Shown here one piece after another: positions 25,785 through 33,674 of a DNA stretch of 33,809 bases (position 1 is its first letter; the number at the start of each line of letters is the position of its first letter). The notes beneath the pieces were generated by a model. It had not been told where the DNA came from, made no database searches, and saw only the letters and a list, made by a program, of their open reading frames with translations. A program made the translations under genes and the position numbers. This DNA comes from an uncultured Alphaproteobacteria bacterium (GTDB lineage: Bacteria > Pseudomonadota > Alphaproteobacteria > UBA7985 > CAJQQZ01): positions 1-33,809 of the forward strand of contig CAJQQZ010000083.1 of assembly GCA_905480575.1 (NCBI GenBank). The letters run 5' to 3'.

Positions 25785-26276
25785 ATGCGGTTTGTTTTAG
25801 GTGCTTTGTTTGCATCAATGTTGGTTAGTGCATCGTTTGCTAGTGGCACAAAAGTGTACGACAGCGAAATCCCAGGGGTTGCTCTGGCTGGGACGATTTT
25901 CATCTCCGGTGCCTGGACGAGGCAATCGCCTCCTGGTGTAACCGTTGGTTCTGCCTATTTCCGAATCAAGAACAATGGTGATGTTGCGGAAAGGCTTTTG
26001 GGCGGTGAAGTCGACTTCGCTGACCGAGTAGAAGTTCACAAGATGGAAATGAAAGACGGTGTCATGTCCATGTTTGAATTGGAAGATGGGCTAACGATCC
26101 AACCCGGCGAAACAATTTCGTTTGAACCAGGTGGCTATCACCTGATGATCATGGGCTTGGAAGAACAGCCGATGGCAGGTGACATTGTCCCGATGACGCT
26201 GGACTTTTCTGAAGCTGGCTTAGTGGATCTTCTTCTGCCTGTGGCCCCAATAGGTGCTAAGGAATTTAGTCAGTAA
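25785..26276 (+). CDS. PCu(A)C-type periplasmic copper chaperone
   Basis: A 163-residue exported protein from ATG 25785 (an earlier GTG at 25779 is less likely) with a signal peptide ending near SFASG. The copper-binding pattern of PCuAC proteins is visible: H85 and M87 in VEVHKMEMK, M96, then H119 and M121 in GGYHLMIMG, close to the H-X10-M-X21-H-X-M pattern. It carries Cu(I) in the periplasm for insertion into the CuA site of cytochrome c oxidase. The stop overlaps the SCO start by one base, so the two are translated together. Confidence 0.9.
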   Translation: MRFVLGALFASMLVSASFASGTKVYDSEIPGVALAGTIFISGAWTRQSPPGVTVGSAYFRIKNNGDVAERLLGGEVDFADRVEVHKMEMKDGVMSMFELEDGLTIQPGETISFEPGGYHLMIMGLEEQPMAGDIVPMTLDFSEAGLVDLLLPVAPIGAKEFSQ

Positions 26277-26854
26277 TGAAAGAAGTTAGGATTGTTCTTT
26301 GGGCGCTGGTTCTGATTGCCTTGGTTGGCGGTGGTGTTGTTCTTTGGCAGAAGAACAGAGGTGACGGCAGCTTGGTCTCGATTGGCGGCGCTTTCACCCT
26401 GACGGATACAAAAGGAGAGCGGTTTACCGAGGCAGACTTAAAGGGAAAACCCTATGCCATGTTCTTCGGTTTCACCCATTGTCCCGACGTTTGTCCTACA
26501 ACGCTGTGGGAAATGACAACCCATCTCAAAGCGCTGGGTGACGACGGTGATAGGTTGAACATGGTCTTTGTTGGCGTTGATCATGAAAGAGATACGCCGG
26601 AACATTTGGGCACTTATCTTTCTGCCTTTGATGATCGAATTATTGGTCTTTCAGGAACGGAGGAACAAATAGCTCGAATGGCAAAAACCTACCGAATTTT
26701 CTTTGAAAGAGTCGAAGATGCGTCTGGCGATATTCTCTACAATCACAGTGCTCAAGTTTTGCTGTTCAAAGCTAACGGTCAGTTTAAGTCTACAATCGCT
26801 TACGAAGAGCGTGCGGAAACAGCGTTTGAGAAACTAAAGCTCCTCGTGGATTAG
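26276..26854 (+). CDS. SCO1/SenC family copper chaperone
   Basis: A 192-residue protein with one N-terminal membrane anchor (about 6-24) and a periplasmic thioredoxin-fold domain. The copper ligands are visible: C69 and C73 in THCPDVCPTT and H156 in YNHSAQVLLF. SCO proteins deliver copper to, or reduce, the CuA centre of cytochrome c oxidase. It is paired with the PCuAC gene, the usual partner. No oxidase gene lies in the window. It converges on the rhodanese gene 20 bp away. Confidence 0.95.
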   Translation: MKEVRIVLWALVLIALVGGGVVLWQKNRGDGSLVSIGGAFTLTDTKGERFTEADLKGKPYAMFFGFTHCPDVCPTTLWEMTTHLKALGDDGDRLNMVFVGVDHERDTPEHLGTYLSAFDDRIIGLSGTEEQIARMAKTYRIFFERVEDASGDILYNHSAQVLLFKANGQFKSTIAYEERAETAFEKLKLLVD

Positions 26855-26874
26855 AAAAGACGGACGATAGAGAG

Positions 26875-27279
26875 TTATCCCTGTCGCCAAGGCAAACCTG
26901 CGTGTTTCCAGCCATTGACGGTACTACGGTGACCGGAGGGGCCTATGTCGCCCTCAAAACCGTCAGAAACGTTGTAACAGGTTGGAAAGCCAGAGGCGGT
27001 CAACAATGAAGCCGCCGCTGCGGACCGTTGCCCAGACCGGCACAGTAGATAGAGGGTTTGGTCTTCTGTTATGCCCTTGGCTTTCACTTCGGCAACAAAG
27101 TTTTCGTTTCTGGCACCGGTGGGAAAGCTTGTCCATTGAACGAGATGAAGGTTTTCGATGGCCGGAAGGCCGACAAAATTCCACTCTGCATTTGTGCGGA
27201 CGTCGATGACGACGGCATTCGGATCGCTGGCAATGGCGTCGTAGGTCTCTTGTGAAGTGAGGTCGCCTTTATACGTCAT
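26875..27279 (-). CDS. Rhodanese-like sulfurtransferase
   Basis: A 134-residue single rhodanese domain. AVVIDVRTNAEWNFVGLP gives the CH2A-like start, and the active-site loop is CRSGQRS with Cys80, a full catalytic loop, so persulfide transfer is likely. There is no signal peptide. GGGAGG stands eight bases before the ATG. It is the last gene of the sulfur operon, 22 bp after metZ, which fits handling of the sulfide or persulfide made by the genes before it. Confidence 0.93.
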   Translation of the reverse strand: MTYKGDLTSQETYDAIASDPNAVVIDVRTNAEWNFVGLPAIENLHLVQWTSFPTGARNENFVAEVKAKGITEDQTLYLLCRSGQRSAAAASLLTASGFPTCYNVSDGFEGDIGPSGHRSTVNGWKHAGLPWRQG

Positions 27280-27301
27280 TAGATTTGCCTCCCTTGGCTA
27301 A

Positions 27302-28486
27302 CTAAGTTTTGGAAGTTCCGGCTCGTTCAATGTCAGCAATCAAATCGTCCGGCGCTTCCAACCCAATAGACAGCCTCAATAGATTGTCTGTAATGCCACA
27401 AATCTCTCTATCTTCGCCGGTTAGGGTGCGATGAGTGGTGGTGGCAGGGTGGGTCGCCAAAGTTTTAGAATCGCCGAGATTGTTGGAAATTTTGATGATT
27501 TGCAGATTGTTCAAGAATTTGAATGCCTCTGCTTTTCCGCCCTTAACGCGCAACGTCAGAAGTGAGCCCCCGGATTTCATCTGGGACTGAGCTAATGAAA
27601 ATTGAGGGTGGGAGGATAAACCAGGATAAGAGACCTTTTCTGTAAAAGGCATAGCCTCCAGCGCAGTAGCGATCTTAGCCGTTGTGGACGACATACGATC
27701 GACGCGCAGATCTAATGTTTCCAGAGATTTGGCCAGAACCCATGCATTGAACGGGCTCATGGCTGGCCCGGCATGACGCACAAAGGGTTGGAGTTTTTCT
27801 TTGAAAAAGTCGTTTGAACAGAGAACAGCACCGCCAAGGCAACGCCCCTGACCGTCAATGTGCTTGGTCGCGGAATAGACGACAACGTCGGCTCCGAGGT
27901 TTTTTGCATTCTGTACTGCAGGGGAAGCAAAGGCGTTATCAACAACAAAACAAGCATCCGCCTGCTTTGCCAACCGAGCAACGCCGGCGATGTCGACTAA
28001 AGCGAGTGTCGGGTTGGCTGGGCTTTCACAGAAGAACAATGCCGTGTTGGGGCGAATGGCTGCTTCCCAGGCGGCCAGATCAGCGCCATCAACTAAGGTG
28101 AACTCGACACCGAACCTCGGCAAGATCGATGTGATCACCTGTAAGCAAGATCCAAAGAGAACCTGTGACGCAACGACGTGATCGCCAGCCTTTAGTTGGC
28201 AAGTGAGGGCGGAGTAAACCGCTGCCATACCGCTGGCTGTGGCAAAGCAAGTCTCCGTGCCTTCCAACTCAGCCATCCGTTGTTCAAACAGACCGACCGT
28301 GGGATTGCCATAGCGCGAATAGATGAAGCCGTCGTCTTCGCCCTTGAAACGCGCTTCAGCTTGTTCAGCACTCTCATAAACAAAACCCGAGGTCAGATAG
28401 AGCGCCTCCGCTGTCTCGCCGAATTGGGAGCGTTCTAGTCCACCGTGGATTAATGCTGTTTCAGCAGCCAATTTTCTTTCGCTCAT
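27302..28486 (-). CDS. metZ: O-succinylhomoserine sulfhydrylase
   Basis: A 394-residue PLP enzyme of the Cys/Met metabolism family. The Schiff-base Lys208 stands in VVYSATKHIDGQGR, and SRYGNPTV, FCESPANPTL and VDNAFASP are family blocks. The GQGRCLGGAVL and SIGLEAPDDLIADIERA features fit MetZ, which joins sulfide to O-succinylhomoserine to give homocysteine; cystathionine gamma-synthase is the main alternative. Its start overlaps the fpr stop (ATGA). In the operon it uses the sulfide produced by CysI, so methionine synthesis by direct sulfhydrylation is the likely route. Confidence 0.92.
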   Translation of the reverse strand: MSERKLAAETALIHGGLERSQFGETAEALYLTSGFVYESAEQAEARFKGEDDGFIYSRYGNPTVGLFEQRMAELEGTETCFATASGMAAVYSALTCQLKAGDHVVASQVLFGSCLQVITSILPRFGVEFTLVDGADLAAWEAAIRPNTALFFCESPANPTLALVDIAGVARLAKQADACFVVDNAFASPAVQNAKNLGADVVVYSATKHIDGQGRCLGGAVLCSNDFFKEKLQPFVRHAGPAMSPFNAWVLAKSLETLDLRVDRMSSTTAKIATALEAMPFTEKVSYPGLSSHPQFSLAQSQMKSGGSLLTLRVKGGKAEAFKFLNNLQIIKISNNLGDSKTLATHPATTTHRTLTGEDREICGITDNLLRLSIGLEAPDDLIADIERAGTSKT

Positions 28487-29247
28487 TCCACGAAGGCTTT
28501 CTCGTATACAAACTGACCCGGTCTGGAAATTGAGCCTTCTTCAAAGTTTTTAGAAAGGCAAAGTCCTTTAATGTCATTGATCATGCCCATAGACCCGCAA
28601 ACCATGACGCGGTCTGTTTCTGGGTTGAGATCAGGCAAGCCTACAGCGTCAGCCAAGGTGCCATCAGCGATAAGATCAGTTATTCTTCCCTGGTAGGGAT
28701 AATCTTCCCGAGTGACAGATGTGAAGTGTTTCAGCTTATCGCCAATGATTTCTTTAAGGACCTCATCGCTCATCGTTGCCTGCATCAGGTCTTTACCGTA
28801 GTTCAGCTCCTTCACTGTGCGGCAAGTGTGGGTGAGCACGACATTGTCATAGCGCTCAAAGGTTTCAGGATCGCGGATGATTGAAGCAAAGGGTGCTAGG
28901 CCTGTGCCTGTGGAAAGCAAATACAAGTTTTTCGCTGGAGTAAGCGCATCCAGAACAAGTGTACCCGTTGACTTGCGCCCAAGGACGATTCTATCGCCAG
29001 GCTGAATGGCTTGCAGTTTTGATGTCAGTGGACCGTCAGGCACCTTGATGGAGAAGAACTCCAGCTTCTCGTCCCAACTGGGGCTCGCGATCGAATAGGC
29101 GCGGAGCAGGGGTTTTCCACCATCTTGCTCAAGGCCTAGCATGGTGAATTCGCCGGATCGAAAGCGGAAAGAGTCTGGTCTTGTGATCTCAAAAGAAAAC
29201 AAATTCTCGGTGTAATGGTTAGCGGCTAAAACAGTTTCTTGAAACAT
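28483..29247 (-). CDS. fpr: Ferredoxin/flavodoxin-NADP reductase
   Basis: A 254-residue FAD enzyme of the bacterial Fpr type. The FAD-binding RAYSIAS is at 49-55, DGPLTS at 71-76, the NADP-binding STGTGLAPF at 112-120 and VCGSMGM near 216; the end EKAFVE is typical of the bacterial subclass. It passes electrons between NADPH and ferredoxin or flavodoxin. Its place between DUF934 and metZ suggests it supplies ferredoxin-borne electrons to the sulfite reductase, since no cysJ-like flavoprotein is present. It overlaps metZ by four bases and follows the DUF934 stop by nine. Confidence 0.93.
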   Translation of the reverse strand: MFQETVLAANHYTENLFSFEITRPDSFRFRSGEFTMLGLEQDGGKPLLRAYSIASPSWDEKLEFFSIKVPDGPLTSKLQAIQPGDRIVLGRKSTGTLVLDALTPAKNLYLLSTGTGLAPFASIIRDPETFERYDNVVLTHTCRTVKELNYGKDLMQATMSDEVLKEIIGDKLKHFTSVTREDYPYQGRITDLIADGTLADAVGLPDLNPETDRVMVCGSMGMINDIKGLCLSKNFEEGSISRPGQFVYEKAFVE

Positions 29248-29256
29248 GAGTTTTCT

Positions 29257-29697
29257 TTATTCGTTGGTCGCAATGGATTGAGCCAAGGCTCGTTCTTGCC
29301 AGATTGAAGGAATGTTGGAGTGGACCTTACCTTCCACATAGGTTTTGTCGACGGACATTTCCACCGCTGTTTGCCAGGCTGATGCGCTTTGTCTCACAAC
29401 AAGTTCCTCGGACAGCAAGATTTCGTCGAAACCCGTTTGAAAACAAAGCCTTGCGTGGTCAGGAGTCAGTCCGCCGCTGGCTATAAGCTTCAACTCAGGG
29501 GCAAATTGCTTAAGGCGCTTGGCAAAAGAAAAACCACGCCCATCGTGGGGGCCAGAGAAGGAGATAATCACCGACTGTCCAGTTTGCGCGATGTGCTCAA
29601 GATCGCCATCAAAACTCTCAGGCGTCACACGATTAGCAGTGATCAATTCCGAAGAATCAATCGGTAGCCAAGAGCCATCTTTTTTAAGCAGCCACAT
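29257..29697 (-). CDS. DUF934 family protein of the sulfite-reduction operon
   Basis: A 146-residue protein matching the DUF934 family, commonly found beside cysI and cysH in alpha- and other proteobacteria. Typical parts are the N-terminal LLKKDGSWLPID, the barrel-like FSGPHDGRGFSFAKRLK block and GFDEILLSEE. The biochemical role is not established; a part in sulfite reduction is inferred from its constant position. Its ATG lies 14 bases inside the cysI reading frame, so translation should be coupled. Confidence 0.85.
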   Translation of the reverse strand: MWLLKKDGSWLPIDSSELITANRVTPESFDGDLEHIAQTGQSVIISFSGPHDGRGFSFAKRLKQFAPELKLIASGGLTPDHARLCFQTGFDEILLSEELVVRQSASAWQTAVEMSVDKTYVEGKVHSNIPSIWQERALAQSIATNE

Positions 29698-31324
29698 AAA
29701 CCGCCTCCCTGAATGCTGCTTTACCGAGCCGCCGGTAGGTTTGATTGAAGCTTTCGCCTTCTTGCTTTGAGCCGATGTAAAAATCTAAAATACGGTCTAT
29801 GGCGCCTGGTATCTCCGACTGAGCAAAGCCTGGCCCAAGAATTCCTCCGACGGATGCATTGTCATTGGAGCTGCCGCCGAGGGTGATTTGATAGCTTTCC
29901 GTTTCAGCTCGGTTCAGGCCTAGAATACCGATGGATGCCGCGTGATGATGACCACAGGCATTGATACAGCCCGAAATGTTGAGCGTTAGACCTGAGAGAT
30001 CGTCTCGTTTCTCCCTTTCCCGCAACTGGGTGCTGAGTTCCTGTGCAACTGGAATAGAGCGGGCGGTGGCCAGTGCGCAATAGTCGAGACCAGGGCAAGC
30101 GATGATATCACTCAGTTGTCCAATGTTGTCCTCGGCTAATCCTTGTTTTACCAGCGCCTCATGTAGTGCCGCGAAATCTTTTGCAGCGACAGATGGTAGA
30201 ACGATGTTTTGCCGATGCGTGACGCGCAACTCGCCCTGTGAGTAGCGATCCGCCAAATCGGCCAAAGCATACATTTGCTCAGCCGTCGCATCGCCGGGAA
30301 TGCCGCCTTTCGGCTTTAGCGAGATAGAAACCACTCCGTAGCCAGGCACTTTATGGCTCGTGACGTTCTGCTTTATCCAACTGGCCAATGCAGGAGGGTT
30401 ATCGCCGTTCGAGGCAGATGGTAGGGGTGTGAGATCAGATTGCTCAAAGTCTTTGGCAATACGGTGGTATTCTGCGACCGCTGGTTCAAAAGGCTCCAAG
30501 GATTGCAGTGCTAAATCCTCCTCCACATCGCGTCGGTAATTCTCGAGGCCATATTCAGCGACAAGGATTTTGATCCTGGCTTTGTATTTATTGTCCCGGC
30601 GACCATGAAGGTTGTAGACGCGCAGCATTGAGTCCAGCTTTGGGAGCAGCTCAGAAAGGGGGACATTGTCCTCGAACAGAACGGCGATCCGAGGCGTGCG
30701 GCCTTGACCACCACCGACCCAAATCTCATAGGCGGGATTGTCATCAACGCCTGGCTTAACCTTCAAGCCGATATCGTGGAATTTGAGCGCTGTTCTGTCT
30801 TCGGCGGCTCCAGTCACTGCGAACTTGAATTTACGCGGCAGGTAGGCGAATTCGGGATGCAGCGAGGACCATTGGCGCAACAATTCAGCCGTGGGTCTCG
30901 GGTCGATCCATTCATCGCCAGCAACACCTGCAAAAGGATCAGAGGTTACGTTACGGATGCAATTGCCAGAGGTTTGGATGGCGTGCATCTGCACCTCTGC
31001 CAAGTGATCCAGCATGTCGGGTATATCTATCAGCTTGGGCCAATTGTACTGAATGTTCTGACGTGTCGTGAAATGACCATAGCCACGGTCATACTTCTCA
31101 GCCAGGAAAGCAAGCTTGCGCATTTGGTCCGCCGACAGCGTGCCATAAGGGATCGCCACGCGCAGCATGTAAGCGTGAAGCTGGAGATAGACGCCGTTCA
31201 TCAAGCGCATAGGCTTGAACTCATCTTCGCTCAGCTTACCCGTAATACGGCGTTCGACCTGGTCACGGAACTCTCGTGATCGCGCTTCAACAAAGGCTTG
31301 GTCATGACTGTCGTAGTTGTACAT
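29684..31324 (-). CDS. cysI: Sulfite reductase hemoprotein (CysI/Sir type)
   Basis: A 546-residue siroheme protein reducing sulfite to sulfide. The four cysteines for the siroheme-linked 4Fe-4S cluster are at C410 and C416 (ACPGLDYCALA) and C453 and C457 (ISGCINACGHHH). Both halves of the pseudo-duplicated fold show the substrate-binding patterns GHFTTRQNIQYNW near the N-terminus and LRVTHRQNIVLP in the second half. The reductant is probably ferredoxin reduced by the Fpr encoded two genes downstream. A nitrite reductase is the main alternative, but the metZ/cysG/DUF934 setting supports sulfite. Confidence 0.93.
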   Translation of the reverse strand: MYNYDSHDQAFVEARSREFRDQVERRITGKLSEDEFKPMRLMNGVYLQLHAYMLRVAIPYGTLSADQMRKLAFLAEKYDRGYGHFTTRQNIQYNWPKLIDIPDMLDHLAEVQMHAIQTSGNCIRNVTSDPFAGVAGDEWIDPRPTAELLRQWSSLHPEFAYLPRKFKFAVTGAAEDRTALKFHDIGLKVKPGVDDNPAYEIWVGGGQGRTPRIAVLFEDNVPLSELLPKLDSMLRVYNLHGRRDNKYKARIKILVAEYGLENYRRDVEEDLALQSLEPFEPAVAEYHRIAKDFEQSDLTPLPSASNGDNPPALASWIKQNVTSHKVPGYGVVSISLKPKGGIPGDATAEQMYALADLADRYSQGELRVTHRQNIVLPSVAAKDFAALHEALVKQGLAEDNIGQLSDIIACPGLDYCALATARSIPVAQELSTQLREREKRDDLSGLTLNISGCINACGHHHAASIGILGLNRAETESYQITLGGSSNDNASVGGILGPGFAQSEIPGAIDRILDFYIGSKQEGESFNQTYRRLGKAAFREAVYVAA

Positions 31325-31335
31325 GCCGATCTGTC

Positions 31336-31659
31336 CTAGGCTGCGAGATCGTGAGAAAAAGAGGGAGCACCGTAGGCGATGGATGGACCCTTCACCCGAC
31401 GGCGTTCTCTCAATTCCACGGGAGTGATGGCGGCGGCGTTTTGCTGGACCGGTGTCAGGTATGCGCCAACGACTTCGTTAGCACGCTCGGACGAAGTGCC
31501 GATCTCGGCAAATGCTTCTGTCTCATCGTTGGAGATTAGTGATGCTTTCGCGAGAGTGTCCGTCCAGCTGTTTTCTCTTGACCAGAAGACGACGTCGCCA
31601 GTGGTTAGTTCGTTTGCGGTTAAGATGTATGAGAGGTCAGATTTGATTTTCTTAGCCAT
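31336..31659 (-). CDS. DUF2849 family small protein
   Basis: A 107-residue protein from ATG 31659, two bases after the stop of the cysG-like gene. The open frame extends upstream through that gene, but MAKKIKSDLSYILTANELTTGDVVFW is the normal N-terminus of DUF2849, a family typical of alphaproteobacterial cys operons between cysG and cysI. The C-terminus RRRVKGPSIAYGAPSF is also characteristic. Function unknown; a role with sulfite reductase is inferred from position only. It is 11 bp before cysI. Confidence 0.85.
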   Translation of the reverse strand: MAKKIKSDLSYILTANELTTGDVVFWSRENSWTDTLAKASLISNDETEAFAEIGTSSERANEVVGAYLTPVQQNAAAITPVELRERRRVKGPSIAYGAPSFSHDLAA

Positions 31660-31661
31660 GA

Positions 31662-32666
31662 TTACGCGGCTTCCTTGTGAATAAGGGGTGAAGGGGAGGT
31701 AATTGGGGTAACTGAGGCGGTCGCAACGCCAGGAATGACCTGTGCCGCTATACCTCGATCCAACAGAAGGCTCAGTTCGTCCAAATGGCTGGAGTGACGT
31801 GAACCACGGACTGAAACCACTTGTTGGCCGGATGAGGCCTGTTCCAAGGTCAAAGCAGTACGGTCGTAGGCAGGAGCAAGAATGAGAGTGGCCTCGCGAC
31901 GACACAGCTCTAAAACTGTGCCGGGCGTTTCCGTGTCGTACAAAACCACATCTGCTTGATCCAAAGCCTTGCGGGCTTTGAGAGTTAACAATTCTGGGTC
32001 GCTATTGCTGGCAGAAATGAAAGATACGAAACCGTTTTCTGGCTCTGAATGCTCACCTTCGATGTCCTGTGCCAGTTCGATCAAAGCGCTGGTTGAAGTG
32101 GTTTGCTGGCGGCGAGCGCCCTCGAATAATTTGTTCCAGAAGGTTCTTCTCGCTCTACCCGGCGCGATATGTTTGGCCGCCCAAGGTCTGAGCTTATTGG
32201 CCGCTGTCGCGATCAGGCCCAGCCCGGGTTCCAACAGGCTTTCAACAGAGGCCTTGATTTGGCGCGACAATACCGGGGCGGTTCCCTCTGTGCCGATGGC
32301 AACGATGACAGGATCACGGTCGACGATAGCAGGGGTTGAGAAATCGCTGACACTTGGTTGATCGACAGCACAAACAATGACGCCAGCGGCCCGGCAGCTG
32401 TCGGCTAGCGCGCGGTCAAGCCGTTGATCACCGGTGGCTGCAAAAGCGAAAGCAGTATTTTCAGGCAGAGCGAAATTGGTCGGCTCTGATTTGACCCAGG
32501 TCGCATGGCCAAGCTCTAAAACATCTCTATCCAAGTGTTCAGCGACGACCAGCACGTTGGCACAAGTCTTGAGAACCAACCGGAGCTTCGCCGCAGCGTC
32601 AGCCCCACCGCCAAAAACGATGATGGTCTTGTCTTCTACGCTCAGAAAGATCGGAAAGGCTTTCAC
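31662..32666 (-). CDS. cysG: Siroheme synthase-like protein with intact precorrin-2 dehydrogenase and degenerate, shortened methyltransferase half
   Basis: A 334-residue protein. The N-terminal part (1 to about 190) is a CysG/Met8-type precorrin-2 dehydrogenase and ferrochelatase: FGGGADAAAKLRL at 18-30, VDQPSVSDFSTPAIVDRDP with the likely catalytic Asp102, and GTEGTAPVLSR at 125-135. The C-terminal part (about 213-334) resembles only the first half of the uroporphyrinogen III methyltransferase domain (SDPELLTLKARKALDQADVVLYD; ends near VIPGVATAS). Its GxGPGDP loop has become SASNSDP and the GGDPxxFGRGGEE loop RGSRHSSHLDE, so methyl transfer is not expected. Full CysG is about 457 residues. 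It starts the sulfur operon. Confidence 0.85.
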   Translation of the reverse strand: MKAFPIFLSVEDKTIIVFGGGADAAAKLRLVLKTCANVLVVAEHLDRDVLELGHATWVKSEPTNFALPENTAFAFAATGDQRLDRALADSCRAAGVIVCAVDQPSVSDFSTPAIVDRDPVIVAIGTEGTAPVLSRQIKASVESLLEPGLGLIATAANKLRPWAAKHIAPGRARRTFWNKLFEGARRQQTTSTSALIELAQDIEGEHSEPENGFVSFISASNSDPELLTLKARKALDQADVVLYDTETPGTVLELCRREATLILAPAYDRTALTLEQASSGQQVVSVRGSRHSSHLDELSLLLDRGIAAQVIPGVATASVTPITSPSPLIHKEAA

Positions 32667-32700
32667 AGTCAGGACCCCATGAATTGTGTTTCTCTATTCC

Positions 32701-32749
32701 TTGACTAAATGGATAATTTCCCACTATTTTGCAATATGCGGGAAATAAT
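32701..32749 (+). promoter_or_regulatory. Promoter and palindromic operator candidate for the Lrp-type regulator and cys operon
   Basis: TTGACT (32701-32706) and TATTTT (32725-32730) with an 18-base spacer form a plausible plus-strand promoter for the lrp-type gene. Overlapping it is an inverted repeat, ATAATTTCCC (32713-32722) with GGGAAATAAT (32740-32749), one mismatch across ten positions and a palindromic core TATT-TTGC-AATA between. This would suit the AsnC-family protein encoded next door acting on both divergent units; the match is by eye. Confidence 0.5.
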
Positions 32750-32825
32750 AAGCACTAAGTGGCAATAAGCAGCTGAAATTCTGTTGTTCTGTTCTGGTTT
32801 TTACGTCTTATGGAGGAAAAAATAG

Positions 32826-33278
32826 TTGGTTGATGATCTGGATCGGAAAATTTTACGCGTCATACAGCGTGATAACTCCCTCGCATTGGAAGAAATCGCC
32901 GAAAAAGTAGGCTCTTCGAAGTCCCCAGTGTGGAACCGCATCAAAAAATTGAAAGCCAACGGCATCATTGCCAAAGAAGTTGCCTTGTTAGATGCCGACC
33001 AACTCGGCCTGACCGACACCTTCTTCGTCGCCATTCGCACCGATCAACATTCCGCAGAATGGTCCAAAGCCTTCGCGGAAACATTGGCCGACATGGACGA
33101 AATCCAGGAAGCCCACCGCCTAACCGGAGAAATCGACTACATTTTGAAGGTCAGAGTAGGCAACACCCGAGAATTCGACGCCTTCTACAAACGCTTCATC
33201 GGACGCATCAACCTGTTCAATGTGACGTCAAGCTTGTCGATGGAGACAATGAAGGAGACGACGGCGTTGAAGATTTGA
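32826..33278 (+). CDS. Lrp/AsnC family transcriptional regulator
   Basis: A 150-residue regulator with an N-terminal helix-turn-helix (LDRKILRVIQRDNSLALEEIAEKVGSSKSPVWNRIKKLKANGII, about 5-48) and a C-terminal ligand-binding RAM domain (about 68-140; the HRLTGEIDYILKV block). It starts with TTG 32826, backed by GGAGG nine bases upstream; no ATG in frame gives a full helix-turn-helix. It is divergent from the seven-gene sulfur operon across a 159-bp gap with a palindrome, so it most likely senses an amino acid such as cysteine or methionine and controls that operon. Its third codon positions are noticeably C-rich compared with its neighbours. Confidence 0.92.
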   Translation: MVDDLDRKILRVIQRDNSLALEEIAEKVGSSKSPVWNRIKKLKANGIIAKEVALLDADQLGLTDTFFVAIRTDQHSAEWSKAFAETLADMDEIQEAHRLTGEIDYILKVRVGNTREFDAFYKRFIGRINLFNVTSSLSMETMKETTALKI

Positions 33279-33409
33279 GGGCGGGGGAAGGGCGTTGTTG
33301 AGAACTGGCTGAGTAAGCTTGCGATAACCGATCAGGTAACACCTTACGAACAGTTCTTGTTCCAAAGTCCGAACTATGTACTTATTTGGGTAGCCACCCG
33401 GTAGTTCTT

Positions 33410-33437
33410 ACTTCCGCTTTTGGAAATAAGCGGAAGT
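33410..33437. terminator. Strong intergenic hairpin 3' of the Lrp-type gene
   Basis: ACTTCCGCTT (33410-33419) and AAGCGGAAGT (33428-33437) form a perfect 10-bp stem with an 8-base loop. No long U-tract follows on either strand, and it lies 131 bases after the regulator stop. It could be a weak terminator or a protein-binding site. The remaining sequence between 33279 and 33539 shows no supported gene. Confidence 0.35.
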
Positions 33438-33539
33438 TAATCATTTATAGAACGCACAGGTTTTCATCTTTTTATGCAGCTATTTGTTAGTGTAGAATTT
33501 AATCTCTATTCCTATAACAATCTTTACAGGTAGCGGCTA

Positions 33540-33674
33540 GTGACCTCAACAAATCAATCTGAAGAAGATATGACGCTTCGACATGCTTTCAAAATCTTAC
33601 GGAAGTGGTGTGCAGAAGAGACAAACGCATCGATGAAACGGGAAGCCGTCAAATTCATATCTCCGTTAATATGA
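33540..33674 (+). pseudogene. 5' fragment of an unknown gene, cut off by the right-hand repeat
   Basis: A short frame begins with GTG 33540 (AGGTAG six bases before it) or ATG 33570 and runs 44 codons or fewer. It is polar and basic, with a stretch MTLRHAFKILRKWCAEETNA. The stop TGA at 33672-33674 is formed by the first three bases of the repeat, so the original gene evidently continued and was interrupted. I do not recognise the family. The sequence just inside the left repeat is not an obvious continuation. Confidence 0.45.

Noticed and set aside
31660-31905. N-terminal extension of the DUF2849 frame into the cysG-like gene
   Set aside because: The extension is antisense-like in composition, overlaps the cysG-like coding sequence, and the family N-terminus starts at the internal Met.
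32930-33301. 123-codon frame overlapping the Lrp-type regulator
   Set aside because: His/Arg/Pro-rich product typical of a shadow of C-rich codons; the regulator frame has clear domains.
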